A DNA stretch of 64,000 nt from JBICHN01 sp043101845 (GTDB lineage Bacteria > Planctomycetota > Phycisphaerae > Phycisphaerales > UBA5793): positions 62,001-126,000 of the forward strand of contig JBICHN010000004.1 of NCBI GenBank assembly GCA_043101845.1, in the 5' to 3' direction. The stretch's first letter is position 1. Every line of letters begins with the position of its first letter. This document shows positions 50,009 through 57,881 of this stretch, one piece after another. Under the pieces are notes generated by a model that had not been told where the DNA came from, ran no database searches, and worked only from the letters and a program-made list of their open reading frames with translations. Position numbers and translations under genes: made by a program.

Positions 50009-51565
50009 ATGAGCGACGCGAAGACCGCCAACGCCCCCACTCACTCCGCCTCCTCGAAGTCCATGGACGAGATCGTTGCGCTCTGCAAGCGCCGCGGATT
50101 CGTCTATCCCGCGTCGGAGATCTACGGCGGCATCAACGGGTTCTGGGATTACGGCCCGCTCGGCGTCGCGCTCAAGAACAACCTCCGCGACCGTTGGTGG
50201 CGCGACATGGTCGAGTGCCCGCCGGACGGCCCGGACGGCCACCCGCTCTCCATCGTCGGCGTCGACACCGCGATCATTCAGAACCCGAAGGTGTGGGAGG
50301 CGAGCGGGCATGTCGGCGGGTTCAACGATCCGATGGTGGACTGCCGGGAGACGAAAGCGCGGTACCGCGCCGATCAGCTCTTTGTCTATCGACATCGCGA
50401 ACGCGAGGAACTCCCGATGTTCGCATTCGTCGAGGGAAATCCCGAGCCAACGCAGAAGAAGGTCGAGAAGGTCAAGAACGCGTCGCTCGACGACTTTGAG
50501 GTGATCTCGCTGCTCGACATCGCCGTCGCGCAGTTCGAGCGTGTGATCGGTCCGGACGCGAAGAACCCGGGCACACTCACCGAGCCGCGTCAGTTCAACC
50601 TCATGTTCAAGACCTATGTCGGCGCCGTGCAGGATGAGGATTCGGTCGCGTACCTCCGCCCCGAGACGGCGCAGGGCATCTTCACGAACTACAAGAATGT
50701 GCTCGACACGATGCGGGTGAAGGTTCCGTTCGGCATCGCGCAGATCGGGAAGTCGTTCCGGAACGAGGTCACGCCGCGCAACTTCATCTTCCGCTCGCGC
50801 GAGTTCGAGCAGATGGAGATGGAGTGGTTCTGCCATCCGGATGATGCGCGCGAGTGGTACGAATTCTGGGTCGACCAGCGGACGAAGTGGTGGGCCTCGC
50901 TCGGCGTCGACGCGTCGAACCTCCAGAGGCGCGAGCACGATGAGGATGAGCTCGCGCACTATTCGACCGCGTGCGCTGATGTGGAGTACCGCTATCCGTT
51001 CACGGCGCCGGGGTACGGCGAACTCGAGGGCATCGCCCACCGCGGCTGCTTCGACCTCGCGCAGCATCAGGAACATTCGGGAACGAAGCTCGAGTACTTC
51101 GACCAGGAGCGGCAGCAGGCGGGCGAGCCGAAGGAGAAGACCCGCTACCTGCCGCATGTCATCGAGCCCGCGGCGGGGCTCACGCGCGGCGCGCTCGTCC
51201 TGCTCTGCGAGGCGTATACGCCCGACGATTCGCGGCCGAGCAGGATGTACATGAAGTTCCACCCGTCGCTCGCCCCGATCAAGGCGGCGGTGTTCCCCCT
51301 CGTGAACAAGGACGGCATGCCCGAGAAGGCCGAGGCGCTCTACAAGCAGCTCCGGCGCAAGTACGCCACGCAGTTCGATGTGAAGCAGAACATCGGCAAG
51401 CGGTACGCGCGGATGGACGAAGCCGGCGCGCCCTACTGCTTTACCATCGACTCCGACACGCTGAGCGACGGCACGGTCACCGTGCGCCATCGCGACTCGA
51501 CCGAACAGGAGCGGATCAACATCGATCGCGTCGAGGAGTTTCTTGCGGAGCGGGTGGAGGGGTGA
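50009..51565 (+). CDS. glyQS: Glycyl-tRNA synthetase (single-chain, dimeric type)
   Basis: 518 aa, the homodimeric alpha2 type. Class II landmarks: GFVYPASEIYGGINGFWDYG, PLGVALKNNLRDRWW, GHVGGFNDPMVDC, AYLRPETAQGIFTNYKN (motif 2 region), FGIAQIGKSFRNEVTPRN, FREFEQMEMEWF-type SREFEQMEMEWFCHP, and the C-terminal anticodon domain (APIKAAVFPLVNKDG). Charges tRNA(Gly) in the cytosol. It has no partner subunit gene, as expected. Confidence 0.97.
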   Translation: MSDAKTANAPTHSASSKSMDEIVALCKRRGFVYPASEIYGGINGFWDYGPLGVALKNNLRDRWWRDMVECPPDGPDGHPLSIVGVDTAIIQNPKVWEASGHVGGFNDPMVDCRETKARYRADQLFVYRHREREELPMFAFVEGNPEPTQKKVEKVKNASLDDFEVISLLDIAVAQFERVIGPDAKNPGTLTEPRQFNLMFKTYVGAVQDEDSVAYLRPETAQGIFTNYKNVLDTMRVKVPFGIAQIGKSFRNEVTPRNFIFRSREFEQMEMEWFCHPDDAREWYEFWVDQRTKWWASLGVDASNLQRREHDEDELAHYSTACADVEYRYPFTAPGYGELEGIAHRGCFDLAQHQEHSGTKLEYFDQERQQAGEPKEKTRYLPHVIEPAAGLTRGALVLLCEAYTPDDSRPSRMYMKFHPSLAPIKAAVFPLVNKDGMPEKAEALYKQLRRKYATQFDVKQNIGKRYARMDEAGAPYCFTIDSDTLSDGTVTVRHRDSTEQERINIDRVEEFLAERVEG

Positions 51566-51617
51566 GTCGGGGCGCGAGCGCGGGGGATGCAAGGAGCGCC
51601 GCGCGTGGTTTGGGCGC

Positions 51618-51681
51618 CGAATCCGGAGCATCGCTCGGCGGACCGGAGGTCCGCCTTCGCTCTGCTCCGGCGTGGAGGAGA
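51618..51681 (+). repeat. REP family C', left copy flanking the transposase
   Basis: 64 bp identical to 52398-52461, exactly 780 bp apart and in the same direction. The outer stem is CCGGAGCA/TGCTCCGG; the inner hairpin is GGCGGACC-GGA-GGTCCGCC. Both stems are perfect. Confidence 0.9.
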
Positions 51682-51715
51682 ATAGCGCGCCGTCCGCTTG
51701 AGGAGGTGCGCTCCT

Positions 51716-51755
51716 CACGCCGGTGATGAGGCTCGGCGAATCTCCGGATTCGACG
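51716..51755 (-). repeat. REP family C, inverted copy at the transposase 3' end
   Basis: CACGCCGGTGATGAGGCTCG then GCGAATCTCCGGATTCGACG; on the minus strand it is the common family C unit. With the left copy it forms a head-to-head pair just beyond the stop codon. Confidence 0.8.
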
Positions 51756-51763
51756 CGGAAACT

Positions 51764-52315
51764 TCACATCGCGTCCGCTGGAAACTCATCGCGGTAGGTC
51801 CACACCCACGCGCCTTCGGCGCGATGGTTCACGATGTACGCGAAGACCTCCCGCTGATACGCGTCCGAATCGACATTCTTGAAGTGGCCTCCGTCGGCCC
51901 AGATGCGTCCGGGCAGTTCGTCGCGCACGCGCATGGATGCGGCGCGCTTCGCAACGCCGATCACGCGACGAAACGACGCGTCGTCAGCCGGACCCTCGAC
52001 GAGCACATGGAGGTGCGTGCCCGCCACTGCGAGCGCGGCGACGCGACAGTCCGAAGTCGTAACAAGATCGCGCAGCAGTGTGGCGCCCACGATCGGACGA
52101 AGCGCGGCGCCGAACTCGACCGGGGGCTCGCGGACGAGTCGGTTCGCGTTGTACCAGCGCAGGCCGATGTGCTCCTGCTCCGGCGGCGGGTTTCGGTAGT
52201 CGCCGGATGAGTGGATCCGATGTTTGCGATTTCGAAAGCCTCGTGGATCACCGGGCATCCACGATCGGCGCGTGGAGAGCGTCGCGTGCCGCCAGCGCAT
52301 TCCGGGACGCGGCAT
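51764..52315 (-). CDS. REP-associated tyrosine transposase (RAYT, IS200-like Y1)
   Basis: 183 aa from ATG 52315 (an upstream extension would read through a REP and is unlikely). HUH motif His101-Leu-His103 in AVAGTHLHVLVEGP and the catalytic Tyr in VFAYIVNHRAE (Tyr160). The N-terminal block SWMPGDPRGFRNRKHRIHSS matches the WLPGDPRG-type RAYT subgroup. Such single-copy enzymes cut and join single-stranded REP DNA and are thought to spread REP sequences. The gene is bracketed by two identical 64-bp REPs, with a third inverted copy at its end. It is intact and appears expressed from its own unit. Confidence 0.9.
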   Translation of the reverse strand: MPRPGMRWRHATLSTRRSWMPGDPRGFRNRKHRIHSSGDYRNPPPEQEHIGLRWYNANRLVREPPVEFGAALRPIVGATLLRDLVTTSDCRVAALAVAGTHLHVLVEGPADDASFRRVIGVAKRAASMRVRDELPGRIWADGGHFKNVDSDAYQREVFAYIVNHRAEGAWVWTYRDEFPADAM

Positions 52316-52397
52316 GGGCGAACCTCGATGCGAGAGAAGAATCGAGTATGAATTAGCGTAGTTTTGTGGTGTCGTCAAGCGTGGGGTGTGCGGAGGT

Positions 52398-52461
52398 CGA
52401 ATCCGGAGCATCGCTCGGCGGACCGGAGGTCCGCCTTCGCTCTGCTCCGGCGTGGAGGAGA
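52398..52461 (+). repeat. REP family C', right copy flanking the transposase
   Basis: Identical to 51618-51681 over 64 bp; sequence diverges immediately after on both sides. It sits 82 bp before the transposase start, where it could also serve as the gene's own regulatory site. Confidence 0.9.
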
Positions 52462-52496
52462 GTGGCGTGGCACGCGTCGACTCGAGTGGTCCCCGT

Positions 52497-53174
52497 TCAC
52501 ATCCCCGGTCGTCGTCCCCATGGTCGCGTGAGGCCGACGGTCGTGCGGATCGACGGGCGTTCGATGGCGTCGATGACGCCGGCGCTGATCTCGTCATTCG
52601 TGAGCCAGCGCGACACGCCGCTCCCGCCGCCGCCACGCGGCGGGTCTTCGATCATGAAGCCGAGCACGACCTGCTCGTAGCGGACGGAGCGCGGCGGCGC
52701 CTCGCGACGCAAGAGCTCCGGCTTCGCGTCATCCGCGAACGCGTTCGGATCGTCCGCGCTGGAGCCGAGCACATGCACGAGGCGGACCGTCGACGAGGCG
52801 GCGTCGGCGTGCGCGACAAGCGTCTCGACGATCGCGTCCAATGCTCTCGCGCCGGAATCATGGACCCACAGGACGGCAAGGTCGCAGGGGCCGCGCGTCT
52901 TGAGCGCGTGTTCGACGGACCGCCGGGCCGCGTCGGCGTCGCGCCAGTCGAACGCGACGGGCGCGAGGTTCGCGAACTCGTCCGCAAGCGGAACGAGTCG
53001 CTCGGCGCGCCGCCCGGTCACCGTGACCGCAGCCGAGCGCGCGGCGAGCCACCGGCTCACGCCGCGCAACATGCCGGTCCCTCCGACGACGAGCGCATGC
53101 GCGAACGGACTCGCCTCCGGGTGACGAGTCCGTTCGGAACTGCATCGGGGTGTCGTATCAAGCGGTCCGGACAA
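52497..53174 (-). CDS. Rossmann-fold NAD(P)-binding protein, SDR-like
   Basis: 225 aa. Start is unsure: no ATG fits, and a TTG at 53174 gives the longest plausible form. After about 25 residues the fold begins HALVVGGTGMLRGVSRWLAA, a variant G-x2-G-x3-G dinucleotide loop, followed by VTVTGRRAERLVPLADEFAN. LAVLWVHDSG and VRLVHVLGSSADDP look like later strands. No Tyr-x3-Lys catalytic pair is obvious, so it may be an atypical SDR that does not reduce a substrate. Isolated; next to the transposase unit. Confidence 0.6.
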   Translation of the reverse strand: MSGPLDTTPRCSSERTRHPEASPFAHALVVGGTGMLRGVSRWLAARSAAVTVTGRRAERLVPLADEFANLAPVAFDWRDADAARRSVEHALKTRGPCDLAVLWVHDSGARALDAIVETLVAHADAASSTVRLVHVLGSSADDPNAFADDAKPELLRREAPPRSVRYEQVVLGFMIEDPPRGGGGSGVSRWLTNDEISAGVIDAIERPSIRTTVGLTRPWGRRPGM

Positions 53175-53236
53175 CGGGTGGCCCCTTGAAACCTATCAGA
53201 GCCGGATCAGACCGTCTGCTCACCATGGCGGTTCGT

Positions 53237-53896
53237 TCAGTCGCGCGGCCGCCGGCGACGACCCGTGACGATGAGGCCGGAGCCCGCAAGCAGGAGCGCC
53301 GCCGCGCCGGGCGCGGGCACGACCGCGCCGCCGACTTTATCGGATCCGCCGTCTTCGAAACCGCGGAAGCGGACCACGAAATCGTACTCGTACGGCCCGT
53401 TCATGAAGCTCGACGCGGTGAGGAAGGACGCGTCATCCGCTTCGATTTCGAACTGGAACGATCCCGTATCGCCGACCGCGATACCGCGGCTCGGCTTCCC
53501 GCCGCCGAGCCAGTTGCCGTTCAGCGCCGCGCCCGCGTCATAGTCCGATCCGAAGGGCTGACCACTCTCGCCCTCGGCGTCTTCGAAGAAGCCGTGGCTC
53601 GCGGAGAAGAGCTCGGCCTCGGCGTCATCGTCGCGGCTGTCGATGTTGAAGAGAAATCCGGTGATGTATCCGCCGTTCGAAGGGTCGCTCGTGTTTGTGA
53701 GGTCGACGGAGAGGATCCACGCGCCGCCCTGGAGTCGGTAATCGAGTGTGCCGGTGAAGTGGCCGAGGCCTTCGGTGGCGCTCGCCGGATCGTCGGCGAT
53801 CTCGATGAGGTCGGCCGGCGCGGTCGCGGCGAAGAGTCCGGCGGCGGCGATGGCGCCGAGCGCGGGAAGCATTTCGAATCGAAGGCGACGGGGCAT
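53237..53896 (-). CDS. Secreted PEP-CTERM-like protein
   Basis: 219 aa. Signal peptide (MLPALGAIAAAGLFAATAPA), beta-rich body (LGHFTGTLDYRLQGGAWILS, GYITGFLFNIDSRDDDAEAE), and C-terminus GGAVVPAPGAAALLLAGSGL then IVTGRRRRPRD, a PAP-type sorting tail with hydrophobic helix and Arg cluster. Probably sorted by an exosortase-like system. Function of the body is unknown. Confidence 0.82.
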   Translation of the reverse strand: MPRRLRFEMLPALGAIAAAGLFAATAPADLIEIADDPASATEGLGHFTGTLDYRLQGGAWILSVDLTNTSDPSNGGYITGFLFNIDSRDDDAEAELFSASHGFFEDAEGESGQPFGSDYDAGAALNGNWLGGGKPSRGIAVGDTGSFQFEIEADDASFLTASSFMNGPYEYDFVVRFRGFEDGGSDKVGGAVVPAPGAAALLLAGSGLIVTGRRRRPRD

Positions 53897-54097
53897 GACG
53901 AATCTCCGGTTGATCGCAAGGTTGGATGTCGAGTCACGCCGCGCGAAGAGGCGCGCCGCGACACTTCAACCATGACATTCGCCGCGAGCGAATGCATGAT
54001 CGAAGACCACCCAGGACGACGGGTCCGAGTTATCGGTCAGGCGCAACCGGCGCCGTCTCACCCAAGTTCGCGAACTACCCAGTGTGTCGAACGAGGT

Positions 54098-54282
54098 TTC
54101 GCCCCATGTGAATACACATGGGGGAGCGGGGTACGACGGCTTGTGGATCGTGCGAGTTTGAAGGGGCCGTGGCCTTGCCGCGAGGAAGACGATCCGGAAA
54201 GTGCGGTCGCGGGACTCGTGCGAGATCAACGACGCGTGATTTGCGGGCGCCGCTCCCCGCGGGTGTGTTCACCCGGGGCTAA
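54098..54282 (+). repeat. Family A element, cluster 4 unit 1
   Basis: 185 bp. Left hairpin ATGTG type, right GGGTG type; core GCGAGGAAGACGATCCG. Left terminus TTCG, right terminus CTAA. Confidence 0.9.
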
Positions 54283-54318
54283 ATCGCGTCCCCGGCGCGG
54301 GAGCTCGCGCGCCTCCAT

Positions 54319-54502
54319 TTCGCCCCATGTGAATACACATGGGGGAGCGGGGTACGACGACTCGTGGATCGTGCGAGTTTGAAGGGGCCGTGGCCTTGCC
54401 GCGAGGAAGACGATCCGCAAAGTGCGGCCGCGAGATTTATGCGAAATCCACGACGCGCAATTGCGGGCGCCGCTCCCCGCGGGTGTATTCACCCGGGGCT
54501 AA
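54319..54502 (+). repeat. Family A element, cluster 4 unit 2
   Basis: 184 bp. The 36-bp linker before it (54283-54318) is repeated exactly after it (54503-54538), so units were copied with their linker. Confidence 0.9.
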
Positions 54503-54538
54503 ATCGCGTCCCCGGCGCGGGAGCTCGCGCGCCTCCAT

Positions 54539-54723
54539 TTCGCCCCATGTGAATACACATGGGGGAGCGGGGTACGACGGCTCGTGGATCGTGCGAGTGT
54601 CGACGGCCCGCCGCCTTGCCGCGAGGAAGACGATCCGCAAAGTGCGGTCGCGGGATTCGTGCGGGATCAACGACGCGTGACTTGCGGGCGCCGCTCCCCG
54701 CGGGTGTATTCACCCGGGGCTAA
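54539..54723 (+). repeat. Family A element, cluster 4 unit 3
   Basis: 185 bp, close to units 1 and 2 but with a different middle (GTGTCGACGGCCCGCCGCCT). Confidence 0.9.
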
Positions 54724-54747
54724 TTTGGGGAGTGCCTTAACGGGCAT

Positions 54748-54930
54748 TTAGCCCCTTGTGAATACACATGGGGGAGCGGGGTACGACGGCTCGTGGATGC
54801 ACGAATTCACACTCGCGGTCCGCATCTCCGCGAGGAAGATGATTCGTTCACTGGTCGGGAGATTTGTGCGGGATCAACGACGCGTGACTTGCGGGCGCCG
54901 CTCCCCGCGGGTGTGTTCACCCGGGGCTAA
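54748..54930 (+). repeat. Family A element, cluster 4 unit 4
   Basis: 183 bp, TTAG/CTAA ends. Its left stem has one unmatched base (CCCCTTGTG). The middle resembles cluster 3 more than unit 3. Confidence 0.85.
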
Positions 54931-54954
54931 TCTGGGGAGTGCCTCAACGGGCAC

Positions 54955-55139
54955 TTAGCCCCATGTGAATACACCTGGGGGAGCGGGGTACGACGGCTCG
55001 TGGATCGTGCGAGTGTCGACGGCCCGCCGCGTTGCCGCGAGGAGGACGATCCGCAAAGTGCGGCCGCGGGATTCGCGCGAGATCAACGACGCGGGATTTG
55101 CGGGCGCCGCTCCCCACGGGTGTACTCACCCGGGGCTAA
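54955..55139 (+). repeat. Family A element, cluster 4 unit 5
   Basis: 185 bp, TTAG/CTAA ends. Shares its middle with unit 3. Confidence 0.88.
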
Positions 55140-55172
55140 CTTGGGATGTGCCTTAACGCCCATTTGGGGACC

Positions 55173-55238
55173 CGCGCGAGATCAACGACGCGGGATTTGC
55201 GGGCGCCGCTCCCCGCGGGTGTTTTCACCCGGGGCGAA
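55173..55238 (+). repeat. Family A element, cluster 4 unit 6, right half only
   Basis: A truncated copy retaining GAGATCAACGACGCGGGATT to the right hairpin and CGAA end. It stops one base before the TAA (55240-55242) of the next minus-strand gene. Confidence 0.85.
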
Positions 55239-55239
55239 G

Positions 55240-57795
55240 TTACTCGAACTTGATCGCGACCGGCAGCGCTGCTTGCGCCGGCGCGAGGCAGATTTCGTCC
55301 GTGCAGACCTGGTACTCGACGAGCAGTTCGACGCCGCTCGGCGCGCCGGGCGAGACCGACGCGTCGGCCGTGAGCTTGAGGCGGACCGGGATCGTCACCG
55401 AGTCTTCATACACGCGGATCGCCTGATCGCCGAGCGTGAACGGATCCCCTTCGGGATACTCGGCGGAAAGCGACAGACCGCCGGGCGCGTTGACGAGTCG
55501 CACCGTGACCCCCTGCAGCGACTCATCGCCGGGATCGTGCGCGTTGAGGTGGTACCCCTCGTCGACGGTGAGCGTCACTTCGACCTCGACCGACTCACCC
55601 GGCGAAAGCGTGGCGACGCGTGGTTCGACGGCGAACTGCACAGGACCTTCCGCTTCGTCGACAGTTCGCGTCGGCGCCGCGCCGCCGGCGGCGGCGGCGC
55701 CGATCGACCGCACGCGGTCGGGCGCGATTTCGAGCAGTCGATGAAGGCCGCGCGTCGCGTTGATCGGCCCGACGGGGTTCTGGGTGATCGCGCTCGAGAG
55801 CGACGTGAGCGTCGCGATCGCGTCGTCGAGGTAGCGCGACTCGTTCGTGAGTTCATAGAGGCTGATGAGGTTGTTGAGCATGACGCTGTTCGCGCTCGGC
55901 GTGGCGCCGTCGTAACTCGATCGGGCGCGGACGAAGAGGTCGCGCTGGTTGTCGAGCGTGTCGAAGTAGCCGCCGCGCTCGGCGTCCCAGAATCGTTCCC
56001 GGGCGGCGTCGACGAGTTCGCGCGCCGAGTCGAGGTGAGCGGCGTCGCCGGTAGCGCGATGCAGCTCGATGAGGCCCCGAGTGAGATAGGCGTAGTCTTC
56101 GGCGAACGCGGGCACCTTCGACGACCCCTTGCGCGAGACGCGGAGGAGCCCCCCCTGCTCATCGCGCATCGTCGAATCGATCGCCTTCCACGCGCGTGAC
56201 GCGGCGTCGATGAATCGCGGCCGCTCGAATGCGCGGCCGGCGACGGCGAAGCCCTCGATCATGAGCCCGTTCCAGCCGGCGAGCGTCTTGTCGTCGAGTC
56301 CGGGCTGCTCGCGCTGCTGCCGCGCTTCGTAGAGAATCTCGTTCGCCTGCGCGAGGCGCTCGTTGAACTCCGCGAGCGAGAGATTGACGCGCGCCGCCAT
56401 CTTCTCCGGTCGCCCGAGCAGGTGAATGACATTGCGTCGCGGATCGTCCGGGTGATGCGGGTCCTGAAAGTTCGTCCCCGTGTTCAAGCCGTAGACCTCG
56501 AGCACGATCGGCGCGAGCGCCGCGGCGCCGGCCGACTCGAGCGCCGCCTCGATCTCGTTCGGCAGCCAGAGGTAGTTGAGTCCTTCGCGGTGATCGACCT
56601 CGGCGTCCTGGGCCGAGTAGAAGACGCCGGTCGCGCCGGTCATTTCCTGCCGCACATAGCCGCCGATCTCGTTCGCGATCTCGCGGTAGTACGGATCGTC
56701 CCAGGTCTTCGCCGCGCGGGCGTAGAGCGCCATGAGCTGGCCGTTGTCGTAGAGCATCTTCTCGAAGTGCGGCACGAGCCACTGGCCGTCCGTCGAGTAG
56801 CGGTGGAAACCGCCGCCGATCTGGTCGTACATGCCGCCGGTCGCCATGCGATCGAGCGTGTGACGGATCGCCTGGTCGATCTGTTCGCGTTGCGCCTCGA
56901 TGTTCGACGCGTCGCGCACATCCATGAGGAACTCGATGAAGACGGGCTGGGGGAACTTCGGCGCGCGACCGAAGCCGCCGTGCGTCGAGTCGTAGATGCG
57001 CAACAGATGCGAGACCGCCAGGCTCACATCTTCCTGTCCGACAGGCGCGGGCGCCTGTTGCGCTGCGAGCTGCTGCGTCACGGCTTCGGCGACGCGGTCG
57101 GCCTGCTCGACGACCTCGCCGCGCTGGCTCTCCCACGCGCCGGCGATGCCGCCGAGCACCTGCTTGAAGCTCGGTCGCCCCGCCGCGGGCTCGGGCGGAA
57201 AGTAAGTGCCGGTCCAGAAGGGCTGAAGGCCGGTCCACGCTTCGTCCGGCGGAAGATCGCCGGGGGGCGGCGGGGTAAGGAAGACGCTCATCGGCCAACC
57301 GCCCGCGCCCGTCATGAGCTGCGTCGCGGTCATGTAGAGATCGTCGACATCCGGCCGCTCTTCACGATCGACTTTAATGTTGATGAAGCTCTCGTTCATG
57401 ATCGCCGCGGTCGCTTCGTCTTCGAAGCTCTCGCGCTCCATGACATGACACCAGTAGCAGGTCGAGTAGCCGATCGAGAGAAAGATCGGCTTCTGTTCGC
57501 GTCGCGCCGCTTCGAAGGCCTCTTCGCCCCATGGATACCAGTCGACCGGGTTGTGCGCGTGTTGCAGAAGGTACGGGCTCGTCTCGTTCACGAGCCGGTT
57601 CGTGTGTTCGGTCGCGTGACCGTTCATGGGGTCCTCACTTGTCGAGTCATCGGGAGGATTCGTGGCGGCCTCGTCCTGCCATGCGGCCGCGCGGTTCGAT
57701 CCCGTCATGGCGACGAGCGCCAGCGCGAGCGCGGCGCCGACGCGCGGGCGACGCCGCCGGCCGCGGGTTGGAACGAAGTTGAGCATGATCGTCAT
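55240..57795 (-). CDS. DUF255 thioredoxin-like/YyaL protein fused to a DsbD alpha-like domain
   Basis: 851 aa. Signal peptide at about 18-38 (VGAALALALVAMTGSNRAAA). Residues 65-230 are the DUF255 thioredoxin-like domain: NETSPYLLQHAHNPVDWYPW and SIGYSTCYWCHVMERESFED with active pair Cys113/Cys116. Residues 260-690 are an (alpha/alpha)6-barrel like N-acylglucosamine 2-epimerase. From about 715 a beta domain resembles the DsbD N-terminal domain, with Cys831 and Cys836 in QVCTDEICLAP. YyaL/SSP411 homologs are usually cytosolic and lack this tail. A periplasmic thiol-reductant role is inferred. Confidence 0.88.
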   Translation of the reverse strand: MTIMLNFVPTRGRRRRPRVGAALALALVAMTGSNRAAAWQDEAATNPPDDSTSEDPMNGHATEHTNRLVNETSPYLLQHAHNPVDWYPWGEEAFEAARREQKPIFLSIGYSTCYWCHVMERESFEDEATAAIMNESFINIKVDREERPDVDDLYMTATQLMTGAGGWPMSVFLTPPPPGDLPPDEAWTGLQPFWTGTYFPPEPAAGRPSFKQVLGGIAGAWESQRGEVVEQADRVAEAVTQQLAAQQAPAPVGQEDVSLAVSHLLRIYDSTHGGFGRAPKFPQPVFIEFLMDVRDASNIEAQREQIDQAIRHTLDRMATGGMYDQIGGGFHRYSTDGQWLVPHFEKMLYDNGQLMALYARAAKTWDDPYYREIANEIGGYVRQEMTGATGVFYSAQDAEVDHREGLNYLWLPNEIEAALESAGAAALAPIVLEVYGLNTGTNFQDPHHPDDPRRNVIHLLGRPEKMAARVNLSLAEFNERLAQANEILYEARQQREQPGLDDKTLAGWNGLMIEGFAVAGRAFERPRFIDAASRAWKAIDSTMRDEQGGLLRVSRKGSSKVPAFAEDYAYLTRGLIELHRATGDAAHLDSARELVDAARERFWDAERGGYFDTLDNQRDLFVRARSSYDGATPSANSVMLNNLISLYELTNESRYLDDAIATLTSLSSAITQNPVGPINATRGLHRLLEIAPDRVRSIGAAAAGGAAPTRTVDEAEGPVQFAVEPRVATLSPGESVEVEVTLTVDEGYHLNAHDPGDESLQGVTVRLVNAPGGLSLSAEYPEGDPFTLGDQAIRVYEDSVTIPVRLKLTADASVSPGAPSGVELLVEYQVCTDEICLAPAQAALPVAIKFE

Positions 57796-57881
57796 TCCGA
57801 ACTCTAGCGAAACCGGGCGCGCGACCGATCGGTATTTCGCCGAAGCGGCGCCGCGTCGATGATTCTGGTACGCTCCCCGCC

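Noticed and set aside
53150..54382. 410-codon plus-strand frame running into family A repeats
   Set aside because: It is antisense to the PEP-CTERM gene and then crosses repeat units; the repeated peptides come from the repeats themselves.
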